DNA of 15,450 nucleotides from positions 1-15,450 of the forward strand of contig JBBQPM010000171.1 of NCBI GenBank assembly GCA_038217425.1, read 5' to 3'. The notes beneath the pieces are model-generated. The model was not told where the DNA came from. It saw nothing but the letters and a program-made list of their open reading frames with translations, and searched no databases. Origin of the DNA: JAIEPT01 sp038217425. GTDB taxonomy: Bacteria > Planctomycetota > Planctomycetia > Gemmatales > Gemmataceae. Positions 1 through 8,651 of the stretch are shown here, piece by piece. How positions within the stretch are numbered: position 1 is the stretch's first letter; each line of letters opens with the position of its first letter. Position numbers and translations under genes: made by a program.

Positions 1-48
1 AACGATCTGCTGAAAAGCCGTTTCCGCCGCGATCAATGCAAAAGCCAT
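1..48 (-). CDS. Possible 5' end of an unknown gene, cut by the left edge
   Basis: On the minus strand an ATG at 46-48 opens a frame with no stop to the edge, giving MAFALIAAETAFQQIV. A purine-rich AAGGAAGG lies 8 nt upstream of that ATG and could be its ribosome binding site, and the DNA behind it (about 60-115) is AT-richer than the rest of the window, as expected for a promoter. Sixteen residues are too few to recognise a family. The competing reading is the tail of a plus-strand gene ending at the TAA at 91-93, which has nothing to recommend it beyond being open. Confidence 0.3.
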   Translation of the reverse strand, partial: MAFALIAAETAFQQIV

Positions 49-149
49 GGGAGGAACCTTCCTTGGTTAATATGGATTACCCCCCTCTTTTAACTCATCG
101 CCGTATTTTGTGCCAGAAAGAATTGGCGCGCCCACATGAAACAAAGAGA

Positions 150-276
150 AAAGCCCAGGGATGGCGATCCCTGGGGAAGCGCCGCGGATTCGACTTTTTT
201 CGCTATGTCAAGAGGGTGCCCCGGATGAGAATTTGATTCCTGGCGCTTTCCCCAGGGATCGCCATCCCTGGGCTTT
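150..276. repeat. Paired inverted repeat, family A, copy 1
   Basis: The arms at 150-183 and 242-276 are reverse complements apart from one extra base, separated by 58 bp. Each arm is itself a small hairpin: CCCAGGGAT, a short GGCG loop, then ATCCCTGGG. The same design occurs at 14743-14865, more than 14 kb away. The form (hairpin units in opposite orientation around an unrelated spacer) resembles REP/BIME elements of other bacteria. That likeness is inferred from structure, not from a match to a known family. Confidence 0.85.
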
Positions 277-348
277 CACGGGAGTCGTATATTCAAATGT
301 ACACTATTTGGCGCGACGTGTCAAGCGGAATTCGCGAGATGCGCGCAG

Positions 349-392
349 CTTACCCAGTTTAATGTTCCGCGCGGAACATTAAACTGGGTAAG
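349..392. repeat. Perfect 44-bp palindrome with no spacer
   Basis: All 22 base pairs around the centre at 370/371 match without a loop. The core reads TGTTCCGCGCGGAACA and the outer parts read CTTACCCAGTTTAA and its complement. It lies between the two paired repeats upstream of rhaB. It could be a REP-like element, a binding site for a dimeric protein or an attachment-type sequence. The core looks like a ParB parS site except for the central four bases (GCGC in place of ACGT), so a parS call is not supported. Confidence 0.9.
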
Positions 393-398
393 ATTGAC

Positions 399-525
399 GG
401 CGAGCGGGGGACGTTAGTCCCCTGGTACGTCGGCCATCTGCGTATCGCAAAGTTAATCGCAAAGTCCGCGCCAAAAAGCGCTCCCGGTGAGTGAAGTACC
501 GGGGGACTGACGTCCCCCGCTCGCC
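399..525. repeat. Paired inverted repeat, family C, copy 1
   Basis: Arms 399-428 and 496-525 are inverted copies matching at 28 of 30 positions, around a 67-bp spacer. The arm starts GGCGAGCGGGGGACGT and continues AGTCCCC, so each arm can fold as a hairpin with a GTTA or GTCA loop. A second pair with the same arms but an unrelated spacer lies at 3278-3388. It ends 84 bp before the rhaB start codon. Confidence 0.85.
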
Positions 526-609
526 TTTGCATTTTGCACTGGCCGTTCCCTGCGCTGCTTGCGAGAATTGCTCTACCGCTTTCCTCATTCCTTCACACGC
601 GCTCGCATC

Positions 610-2093
<1,484 letters not shown>

Positions 2094-2097
<4 letters not shown>

Positions 2098-3272
2098 AGA
2101 CCCGCTCATGGACGATGCTGCTCTCGGCGCTCTTCGCCGTCTCGGCAGTCGGCCAACCCTCACCGCAAGCCCTCAGCGAATCGCTGCGCGGCGTCATCAA
2201 CACCGGCGTCAAACTGTTCAACGACAACGGCGATCACGTCGGCTGTTACCGCCTCTTTCACGGCAGCCTGCTGTCGATCAAGCCGCTGGTCGCCGACGAA
2301 CTGCAGCGCGACATCGACGCGTGCATCGCCCGGGCCGAGGGGATGGCGAAGTATGACGATCGGGCGTTCGAGCTGCGCGGCTGTCTGGACCGGGTGCGGG
2401 CGAAGCTGAAAGCGGATACGGCCCCGGTGGTGTTGCCGCCGCCGACTCCGGAGGTGAAGCAACCGGCGCCGCCGGTGATCGAGGAGAAGAAGCCGACGGT
2501 CACGTTGCCGACGATTGAGAACAAGCCGCCGCCGCCTCTGGTGGTGGAGGAGAAGAAGCCGTTGCCGCCGCTGGTGATTGAGGAGAAGAAACCGCTGCCC
2601 GTACCGCCGTTGGTGGAGGAGAAGAAACCGCTGCCGCCGCCGCTTCCGGTGGTGGAGGAGAAGAAGCCGCTGCCGCCGTTGGTACCGCCGCCGGTGGTAG
2701 AAGAGAAGAAGCCGCTGCCCCTGCCGCCGCCGGTGGTGGAGGAGAAGAAGCCGCTGCCGCCGTTGGTACCGCCGACGCTGACGCCGTTGCCGCCGCCGCC
2801 GTTGCCGATCGAGAAGAAGTCGCCGGAGGTCGTTCCGCTGCCGAAGCCGGCATTCGAGAACAAGACGCCCGTGGTTCCGCCGCTGCCGCCGGAGGGGAAA
2901 GACGTGGAGCCCAAGGTTCCTCCCGCGGTCGTCAAGGGGAAGGTCTACGGCAAGGTCACGTTCCAGGGCAAGCCGATCCCGGCGGGCACGACAACCATCG
3001 ATTACAAGGATCAGCCGCGCCCGGCGGCGTATCTCGTCTTCATCGGCGAACAGGGCCAACGGCTCAGCACCGCGATCAACATGGACGGCTCGTACGCCTT
3101 CAAAGTCGCGATTGCGCCCGGCATGTACAAGGTTGCGATCGAGGCCGCGCCGGAAACGACAATCGACCCCACGGACGACATCCCGGCCCGCTACCGCAGC
3201 GCCGACTCGACGACGCTGATGGTCGAAGTGTCGGCGGGGCCGCAGACGCTCGATTTGACGTTGGTGAAGTAA
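2094..3272 (+). CDS. Secreted Pro/Lys-rich repeat protein with carboxypeptidase-regulatory-like C-terminus
   Basis: The 392-residue product starts with a signal peptide (MKTRSWTMLLSALFAVSAVGQ). A helical, probably globular segment follows (about 25-110) with three cysteines. A low-complexity region (about 115-280) is built from seven EEKKP units separated by Pro/Leu/Val runs. The last 110 residues start with KGKVYGKVTFQGKPIPAGT and contain NMDGSYAFKVAIAPGMYKV, like the small beta-sandwich carboxypeptidase-regulatory-like domains common in planctomycete exported proteins. The start is set by AAGGAG at 2082-2087, six bases before an ATG that overlaps the rhaB stop, so the gene is translationally coupled to rhaB. 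The function is unknown. The layout suggests an envelope protein with a stiff spacer holding an exposed end domain. No sorting signal or transmembrane anchor is seen apart from the signal peptide. Confidence 0.85.
2475..2828 (+). repeat. Imperfect tandem repeat encoding EEKKP-Pro/Leu units
   Basis: The DNA repeats a core close to GTGGAGGAGAAGAAGCCGCT about seven times with variable spacing, encoding seven EEKKP peptides, six of them followed by LP, and a last degenerate IEKKSP. Spacing varies but the frame is always kept. Such a stretch can change length by slippage or recombination. Its strong strand bias also produces long spurious frames on the opposite strand. Confidence 0.8.
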
Positions 3273-3277
3273 CGACC

Positions 3278-3388
3278 GGCGAGCGGGGCACGTTAGCCCC
3301 CCGGTACGTCGATAGCTCCAGAACCGTTGACGAGTTTTGTATCTTCCGAGAACATGACGTACCGGGGGACTAACGTCCCCCGCTCGCC
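3278..3388. repeat. Paired inverted repeat, family C, copy 2
   Basis: Arms 3278-3310 and 3356-3388 match as inverted copies at 31 of 33 positions around a 45-bp spacer. The arms are the same sequence as the pair at 399-525 (GGCGAGCGGGG, ACGT, then CCCC and GGTACGTC), but the spacers are unrelated. It fills nearly the whole gap between the secreted repeat protein and the M81 gene. It could act as a terminator or mRNA-end stabiliser for the upstream operon, though there is no U-tract. Confidence 0.85.
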
Positions 3389-3403
3389 TTGATGGGGTGA
3401 AAC

Positions 3404-4885
3404 ATGCGCGTCGGCATTATCGCGATTCTGCAAGAATCCAACACGTTCATCAACGGCGTCACCACGCTGGCGCACTTCGAACAAGACTTGCTCGCCGAGG
3501 GCGCCGCGGTCGCCGATCGGCTGCGCGGCAGCCATCACGAGACCGCCGGGTTCTTCGCGGAACTCGACGCCAGCGGCATCGAGGCGGTCCCGATCTTCGC
3601 CGCCCGAGCCTACCCGTACGCCACCGTTGCGGACGATGCGTTTCAGCACCTCATGGCCCGCCTCACCGCCTGCCTGAATCAAGCGGGCCCACTCGACGGC
3701 GTCCTGGTTGCGCCGCACGGCGCCACGGTCAGCGCGAAGGTTCCCGACTTCGACGGCCATTGGCTCAACCTCGTGCGCGAACACGTCGGGCCCAAGATCC
3801 CGATCATCGGCACCCTCGATCTACACGGCAACGTCTCGCCCCAGATGGGCCAGGCCTGCGACGCCCTCATCGGCTACCGCACCAATCCGCACTTGGACCA
3901 GTACCAGCGCGGCCTCGACGCCGCCCGCATGATGGTCCGCACGCTGCGCGGCGAAATCCGCCCGACCATGGCGTGTCAGTTTCCGCCGCTCGGGATCAAC
4001 ATCGAACGGCAGGCGTGCGCCGAGATGCCGTGCAAGGCGATGTACCAGCTTGCCGACGACATGCTGAAGCAACCGGGCGTTCTCTCGAACACGCTGATGC
4101 TCGGCTTCCCGTACGCCGACGTCGCCGAGATGGGCGCCTCGCTGATGGTCGTCACCGACAACAATCCGGAGCTGGCCAGGAAGCTGAGCCGAGAATTGGC
4201 CCAGGCGTGGTGGAACAGGAGACACGATTTCATCGGCCAACTCATCCCGACCGAAGCGGCGCTCGACCAGGCGGAAAAGCTCCTCGGCCCGATCTGCCTC
4301 CTCGACATGGGCGACAACGCCGGCGGCGGTTCCCCGGCCGACGGTACCGAGATCATTCACGCCCTCTATCGCCGCAAACTCGGGCCCGCGTTCGCCAGCC
4401 TCTACGACCCCGAAGCCGTGCAACAGGCCCTCGCCGCGGGGGTCGGCAGCACCGTGAAACTCACCGTCGGCGGGAAGACGGACGATCAGCACGGCGCCCC
4501 GCTCACGGCGACGTTCCGCGTCCTGGGGGACTTTGACGGTAAGTTCGAAGAGACGCAGCCCCGACATGGGGGATTCACGAAGTTCGATCAAGGCCGCACC
4601 GCGCTCGTCGAAAGCGAGGGCCTCACGCTCATGCTGACGAGCCGACGCATGGTCCCGTTCAGCATTCGCCAGCTCACCGCCTTCGGCGTCGACCCGGCGA
4701 AGTTCCGCTACCTGGTGGCCAAGGGCGTGCATGCTCCGGTCGCTGCGTATCGCCCGGTGAGCCAGCATCTCATCCGCGTCGACACCTCGGGCGTGACCTG
4801 CGCCGACATGACCAAGCTGGCGTTCCACCATCGGCGTCGGCCGATGTTCCCGTTCGAGATGGATACGCAGTGGACGCCTGAGTAG
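3404..4885 (+). CDS. M81 family metallopeptidase (MlrC-like)
   Basis: The 493-residue protein matches the MlrC/M81 family, named after the enzyme that completes breakdown of linear microcystin peptides; most members have unknown substrates. Seen: an N-terminal strand followed by LQESNTF with E11, the signature TLDLHGN (D139, H141), GYRTNPHLD with H163, and GDNAGGGSPADGTEI beginning at residue 303. The Glu, Asp and His residues are the expected zinc ligands. The C-terminal domain ends with GVHAPVAAYRP, typical of the family. There is no signal peptide, so the protein is probably cytoplasmic. A GGGGTG purine block lies just before the ATG at 3404. The gene stands alone behind a repeat pair and is convergent with the acyltransferase. 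Activity on microcystin itself should not be assumed; cleavage of small peptides or amide compounds is the safer statement. Confidence 0.88.
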   Translation: MRVGIIAILQESNTFINGVTTLAHFEQDLLAEGAAVADRLRGSHHETAGFFAELDASGIEAVPIFAARAYPYATVADDAFQHLMARLTACLNQAGPLDGVLVAPHGATVSAKVPDFDGHWLNLVREHVGPKIPIIGTLDLHGNVSPQMGQACDALIGYRTNPHLDQYQRGLDAARMMVRTLRGEIRPTMACQFPPLGINIERQACAEMPCKAMYQLADDMLKQPGVLSNTLMLGFPYADVAEMGASLMVVTDNNPELARKLSRELAQAWWNRRHDFIGQLIPTEAALDQAEKLLGPICLLDMGDNAGGGSPADGTEIIHALYRRKLGPAFASLYDPEAVQQALAAGVGSTVKLTVGGKTDDQHGAPLTATFRVLGDFDGKFEETQPRHGGFTKFDQGRTALVESEGLTLMLTSRRMVPFSIRQLTAFGVDPAKFRYLVAKGVHAPVAAYRPVSQHLIRVDTSGVTCADMTKLAFHHRRRPMFPFEMDTQWTPE

Positions 4886-4902
4886 GCATCAATAAGCCCA
4901 AC

Positions 4903-4974
4903 GGGTGAGGTACTCCGAACCCTTGGGATCCAGCGCCCGGTTCGTTTATCCCCGGGGTTCGGAGTACCTCACCC
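4903..4974. terminator. Inverted repeat between convergent genes, possible two-way terminator
   Basis: Two perfect 20-bp arms (4903-4922 and 4955-4974, GGGTGAGGTACTCCGAACCC and its complement) flank a 32-bp spacer. It fills the 97-bp gap between the stop codons of the M81 gene and the acyltransferase, so its transcript could form a hairpin at the 3' end of either mRNA. There is no run of T on either side, so a classical intrinsic terminator is doubtful. It may equally be another REP-like repeat family. Confidence 0.5.
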
Positions 4975-4982
4975 CGGGGCTT

Positions 4983-5915
4983 TTACGCCGCCGCCTTCTT
5001 CTTTTTCACCCGCACCGCCGGCTGACTCTTCCACCGGCGATGCACCCAGAAGTACTGCTCGGGTGCCTGCCGTACCAGTTGCTCGAGGTCGCTGGTGAAG
5101 CGCTGCGTGATCTCCTTGATCGCCTCGGGGCTCCGTTCGTACTCTTCCGGGAAGATGACGTCGGCGGGGACGATATGATACTTCTCGCCCTTGAGCATGG
5201 TGCCGCACACGACCATGGGGACTTTGTGTTCCATGGCCATCAGCGCGACGGCCTTGTGCGTCGACGCGGGTCGGCCGAAGTACGGGACGAAGACGCCGCG
5301 CTCGCCGGCGTCTTGATCGGCGAGCGTCGCCAGCGTGCCGCCGTCGGCGAGGACCTTTTCGATCTGGTCGAAGTCGCCTTGCTTGGCGAGGATCTTTTGG
5401 CCCGTCCCCTCGCGGAAGTCGCGCAGGTATTGGTCGAGGTACGGATTGTCGATGGGCCGGGCGATGGCGTGGGTGCGGAAGCCGAACAAGTTGAGCGCGT
5501 AGCCGGCGATCTCCCAGTTGCCGAAATGCCCGGTGACGATGAGGAGCGGCCGATCCGCGAGCAGGGCGCCCATCATCGCCTGCGACCCTTCGAGCGTTGC
5601 GTAATTCTTCCAGTTGCTGATGTGCAGCTTTCGCGGCATCAGCACGATCTCCATCAACAGCCGGCAAAAGTGGACGTAGACCTGCCGCACCATGGCGTCG
5701 ATCTGCGCGTCGGAGAATTGGCCGGGATAGGCCTTGGCGATATTGTCGTGGGCGACGAGGCGATGGCGTTTGTTGACGCGGTAGATCACCCAGCCGAGAT
5801 GCTTGGCCAGCGAATACGCGGTCTCCAGCGACAGCGTCTGCAGCACGCAAACCGCGCAGCGAATCGCGAGATAGACGAGATAGTCGGCAACGGGCGAACG
5901 CTTCTTGCTGGCCAT
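4983..5915 (-). CDS. Lysophospholipid / lipid A acyltransferase, LpxL/HtrB family
   Basis: The 310-residue protein belongs to the family that adds secondary acyl chains to Kdo2-lipid IVA, or to related acceptors, at the inner membrane. A single hydrophobic segment near residues 10-30 anchors it. The catalytic HX4E motif is HFGNWE (H130, E135), followed by the conserved DQDAGERGVFVPYFGRPAST and, near the C-terminus, EQYFWVHRRWK. The tail is very basic (VKKKKAAA). The start is supported by GGAGG six bases before the ATG. It is divergent from the transporter gene and shares with it a symmetrical promoter-like region. Which member of the family it is (laurate or myristate donor, lipid A or another lipid) cannot be told from the sequence. 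Confidence 0.88.
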   Translation of the reverse strand: MASKKRSPVADYLVYLAIRCAVCVLQTLSLETAYSLAKHLGWVIYRVNKRHRLVAHDNIAKAYPGQFSDAQIDAMVRQVYVHFCRLLMEIVLMPRKLHISNWKNYATLEGSQAMMGALLADRPLLIVTGHFGNWEIAGYALNLFGFRTHAIARPIDNPYLDQYLRDFREGTGQKILAKQGDFDQIEKVLADGGTLATLADQDAGERGVFVPYFGRPASTHKAVALMAMEHKVPMVVCGTMLKGEKYHIVPADVIFPEEYERSPEAIKEITQRFTSDLEQLVRQAPEQYFWVHRRWKSQPAVRVKKKKAAA

Positions 5916-5941
5916 GGCTCCCCTCCGTGGATATCGGGCGG

Positions 5942-5972
5942 ATTGTAACGCAAGCGTGCTGTTCGATACAAT
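5942..5972. promoter_or_regulatory. Symmetrical divergent promoter candidate
   Basis: In the 83-bp gap between two divergent genes, the plus strand reads TTGTAA (5943-5948), 18 bp, TACAAT (5967-5972). The minus strand reads TTGTAT (5971-5966), 18 bp, TACAAT (5947-5942). Both are sigma70-like boxes with the -10 matching TATAAT at five of six positions. The two promoters are superposed, so each -35 box overlaps the opposite -10 box. Predicted starts lie about 20 bases before each start codon. This is a pattern match only. Confidence 0.45.
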
Positions 5973-5998
5973 CCCACGAAGCTTTCCCGGAGTCCTCC

Positions 5999-7507
5999 AT
6001 GCTATTCGCCAACGCCTCGCCTCAGTCCTGGCAACTCGTGCTCGGCCTCGTCTGCATCGCCCTCGCCATCTGGGGGACCGTGCGCCGGCTCGACGTCCGC
6101 CTGGTCCTGCTCGCCGCCGCCTTCGCGCTCGCCGCCCTGGCCGGCAGGGCCGAGACGATCAACATCACGTTCCTCAATACCTTCGCGGACGAAAAGTTCG
6201 TCATCCCCATCTGCACGGCCATGGGCTTCGCGTACGTTCTCAAGCTCACGGAATGCGATCAACATCTCGTCCATCTGCTGGTGAGGCCGCTTCGGAAGGT
6301 TCGCTTCCTCTTGCTCCCCGGAACGGTGCTGGTCGGCTTCCTCGTCAACATGCCGATCGTCAGTCAAACGTCGACCGCGGTCACCATCGGCACCGTGCTC
6401 ATTCCGGTCCTCCTGGCGGCGCGCATTCACAAGGTCGCAATCGGCGCGGCCCTTTTGCTCGGCAGTTCCGTGGGGGGCGAACTCTACAACCCCGGCGCCC
6501 CGGAGTTCATCACCACCATCACCGGCAGCAAGAAGGCCGCGATCGACCTGCAGAAAAAAGTCGACGAGGCGGAGAAAGCCGGCGAGCCCTCGCCGCTCAA
6601 GGTCGAGGGTGTCAACCTTCGGCCCGAGACGTACACGCCGGCCCACTGCGTCCGTTCGCTCATCGGACTCAACTTGCTCGCCCTCGGGGTGGCGACGCTC
6701 TCGTTCTGGGTTTTGATCTCGCGTGCGTTTCCCACCGAGAACGAAGTCCGAGCCGGAAGCGTGAGCGACGACCCCATACCATCGTCGCTCACGCTTCCGG
6801 CTCGGAAAGAGGAGGAGCCGCCGTTCCGCGTCGATCCGCTCAAGGCGATGGTGCCCATCGTGCCGATCGTGCTGCTCTATTTGACGTCGCCGATGTTCGA
6901 CGTCTACAACGTCACCAAGCTGCACCCCAACTGGTTCGTCAGCCCCGAGCGCGGCGGATCGGCGGATACGCGCTTGATCGGCGTCGCCATGCTCGTCGGC
7001 TGTCTCGTCGCGGGGCTCGCCAACTATCGCAAATTCCTGGGCGTCGCCGACGCCTTCTTCCAGGGAGCCGGGTATGGCTTCACGCACATCATTTCGCTCA
7101 TCATCATCGCGAACTGTTTCGGAGTTGGGCTCCAGCAGATCGGCCTGGCGGAAGTGCTCGGTCGTTCGATCGGCGATCAGCCCGGTTTGCTGATGCCGCT
7201 GGCGGGATACTTGTCGCTCGGCTTCGCCACGTTGTGCGGTTCGGGGATGGCGACGGCGCAGAGTCTGTTCGGCTTCTTCGCGGAGCCGGCGCTGACGCAG
7301 AACATCGACCCGGCCCACGTCGGCGCGGTCGTGTCAATCGCCAGCGCCGCGGGCCGAACGATGTCTCCCGTCGCCGCCGTGGCGCTGATGACCGCGAAGA
7401 TGACCGACGTCTCGGTCTTCACGCTCACGAAGTATGTGGCCGTGCCGCTAATTCTGAGCACCACGGCGGTGATCGTCGCGGCGATGATCTTCGCCCCGGC
7501 GACGTAA
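5999..7507 (+). CDS. DcuC-like C4-dicarboxylate transporter
   Basis: The 502-residue integral membrane protein resembles the DcuC family of dicarboxylate (fumarate/succinate/malate) carriers. Many hydrophobic segments are seen in two halves. The first half carries NMPIVSQTSTAVTIGTVLIP and SSVGGELYNPGAPEF. The second has FGVGLQQIGLAEVLG, GSGMATAQSLFGFFAEPAL and SAAGRTMSPVAAVALM, the GELxNPGAPE-type motif being characteristic. The ATG at 5999 is chosen because it begins just before the first membrane segment and lies at a plausible distance from the promoter boxes. The halves are joined by a hydrophilic insert (about residues 180-290), part of which (250-269) is encoded by a 60-bp palindrome, so the protein is longer than the family usually is. 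The substrate is not proven. Confidence 0.82.
   Translation: MLFANASPQSWQLVLGLVCIALAIWGTVRRLDVRLVLLAAAFALAALAGRAETINITFLNTFADEKFVIPICTAMGFAYVLKLTECDQHLVHLLVRPLRKVRFLLLPGTVLVGFLVNMPIVSQTSTAVTIGTVLIPVLLAARIHKVAIGAALLLGSSVGGELYNPGAPEFITTITGSKKAAIDLQKKVDEAEKAGEPSPLKVEGVNLRPETYTPAHCVRSLIGLNLLALGVATLSFWVLISRAFPTENEVRAGSVSDDPIPSSLTLPARKEEEPPFRVDPLKAMVPIVPIVLLYLTSPMFDVYNVTKLHPNWFVSPERGGSADTRLIGVAMLVGCLVAGLANYRKFLGVADAFFQGAGYGFTHIISLIIIANCFGVGLQQIGLAEVLGRSIGDQPGLLMPLAGYLSLGFATLCGSGMATAQSLFGFFAEPALTQNIDPAHVGAVVSIASAAGRTMSPVAAVALMTAKMTDVSVFTLTKYVAVPLILSTTAVIVAAMIFAPAT
6747..6806. repeat. 60-bp palindrome inserted in frame in the transporter gene
   Basis: Two perfect 25-bp arms (6747-6771 and 6782-6806) surround a 10-bp loop, CCCCATACCA. 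The arm includes GAGCCGGAAGCGTGAGCGAC. Its length is exactly 20 codons, so the reading frame is kept, and it encodes the peptide RAGSVSDDPIPSSLTLPAR in the hydrophilic linker between the two membrane halves. The repeat has no sequence relation to the other palindromes in the window and is the only one of them inside a gene. It looks like a mobile palindromic element tolerated in a loop. Confidence 0.9.
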
Positions 7508-7509
7508 AT

Positions 7510-8637
7510 CTACTTCCAATTTTCGAGCGGATGCCGACGCGTTTTGAGCGGCAGCTCCACCGCCGCCTTTTGGCGGTACGAGTCGTAGATCGACTGGATC
7601 ATCTCGACCGTCCAGCGCGCGTCGTACATGCTGCCGCGCGGTTGGCGGTCCTTCTCGATCGCCTCGATCAGGTCGAGTGCCGCGAAGACGTTCCCCTGGC
7701 CCAGGCCGCCGTCGCGCAGTGGTTCCGGCCGACCGACGCCGGCGCTGCTGATTTCTTGCCAGACGCGTTTGGACTTCGAAGGAAACCACGACGGATCTTG
7801 CAGGAAGCTGGCCGCGGGCAAACTGCCGGTCGTCACCTGGATGATGCCTCGGCTGCCGTAGAGCGTGAGATGGAAGCGCGAGCCGGTGTCGCCCTTGATC
7901 GGCGCCACTTTCTGCGAGGAGAAGTAACCCATCACACCCTTGTCGAACGCAAAGGTGCTGTGGATCGAATCGCCGACGATGTTGCCCATTGCTTCGCCGC
8001 CGGGCTTGACGTCGGCGGCGACGGCGGGGCGGAAGTTGTCTTTTTCCGCGATGAGAATTTGCGACGTGCAGGTTTTGGGATTGCCGGCGAAGACGCGCAT
8101 GAGGTCGAGGATGTGCGAGCCCAGGACCATGAGATCGGTGCCGCCGACGCGGGTGTCTTCTTTTCCTCGGCCACGCATTTCCATGAGTTCGCCGAAGTCG
8201 CCCGAGGCGATGAGTTCTTTGATGCGCGGGATGCGCGGGCTATAGCGCGTCTGGTGGGCGATGGCGAGTTTGACGTGCGCCTTCTCGCAGGCGGCGACCA
8301 TTTCATCCGCCTCGGCTGCGGATCGGCACATCGGCTTTTCCATGTACATGCTGGCGCCGACCTCGGCGCACGCCAGCACCATGTCGCGATGTTCGTCGAG
8401 AAACCGGGGCGCCACGCTGACGATGTGCGGCCGTTCCTTTTGCAGCATCACGCGATACTCGGCGTAAGCCTGCGTCGCGCCGAGACGCTTTTGTGCCGCG
8501 ATGCGCCCCGCCTCGTTGGCGTCGGCGACTGCGACGATTTGCGCGTTGGGGATTTCCTTCCAGACGACGTCGAGTCCGTGCCCGTAGTTTCCGCGCCCGG
8601 TATGGCCGATGACCGCGACTTTATAATTGCGTGGCAT
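7510..8637 (-). CDS. Gfo/Idh/MocA family NAD(P)-dependent oxidoreductase
   Basis: The 375-residue protein has the two-domain plan of the family: an N-terminal Rossmann fold and a C-terminal alpha/beta sheet. Seen: strand KVAVIGHTGRGNYGHGL (an altered glycine-rich loop in place of GxGxxG), VAVADANE at the end of the second strand, the catalytic EKPMCRS with K101, and GGTDLMVLGSHILDLM around residues 170-185, where the family carries active-site His/Asp. There is no twin-arginine signal of the kind seen in many planctomycete relatives, so this one is probably cytoplasmic. Members oxidise or reduce sugars, inositols and similar compounds; the substrate cannot be inferred. A weak GGGGAAG precedes the ATG. 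Its stop codon is separated from the transporter stop by only two bases, so the two transcripts must overlap at their 3' ends. Confidence 0.88.
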   Translation of the reverse strand: MPRNYKVAVIGHTGRGNYGHGLDVVWKEIPNAQIVAVADANEAGRIAAQKRLGATQAYAEYRVMLQKERPHIVSVAPRFLDEHRDMVLACAEVGASMYMEKPMCRSAAEADEMVAACEKAHVKLAIAHQTRYSPRIPRIKELIASGDFGELMEMRGRGKEDTRVGGTDLMVLGSHILDLMRVFAGNPKTCTSQILIAEKDNFRPAVAADVKPGGEAMGNIVGDSIHSTFAFDKGVMGYFSSQKVAPIKGDTGSRFHLTLYGSRGIIQVTTGSLPAASFLQDPSWFPSKSKRVWQEISSAGVGRPEPLRDGGLGQGNVFAALDLIEAIEKDRQPRGSMYDARWTVEMIQSIYDSYRQKAAVELPLKTRRHPLENWK

Positions 8638-8651
8638 GCTTGCTTCCCCGA

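Larger units (their letters stand above)
49..609. other. Non-coding region with three palindromic structures
   Basis: No convincing gene is seen in this stretch. It holds a paired inverted repeat (150-276), a spacerless perfect palindrome (349-392) and a second, unrelated paired inverted repeat (399-525). Inside the last one is a short direct repeat, ATCGCAAAGT at 444-453 and again at 456-465. The part near 60-115 is AT-rich and may carry the promoter of the minus-strand gene at the left edge. The region before rhaB (526-609) shows no clear ribosome binding site or promoter. Confidence 0.7.

Noticed and set aside
36..382. Two short plus-strand frames (36-236 and 161-382) near the left edge
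   Set aside because: They run through the family A repeat and the palindrome, lack ribosome binding sites and have no protein-like composition.
349..392. A genuine parS centromere site
   Set aside because: The central four bases differ from the usual parS, no parA or parB gene is near, and the palindrome is far longer than parS. It is kept only as a remark in the finding.
150..525. A CRISPR array near the left edge
   Set aside because: The repeats are inverted pairs of two different families with only two arms each. There are no regularly spaced direct repeats and no cas genes.
2160..3059. A 299-codon Arg-rich frame opposite the EEKKP repeat
   Set aside because: It is produced by the strand-biased repeat on the coding strand.
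4905..5948. A 347-codon open frame opposite the acyltransferase
   Set aside because: The minus-strand protein has HFGNWE and a good ribosome binding site. The plus-strand frame starts inside an inverted repeat and has no family features.
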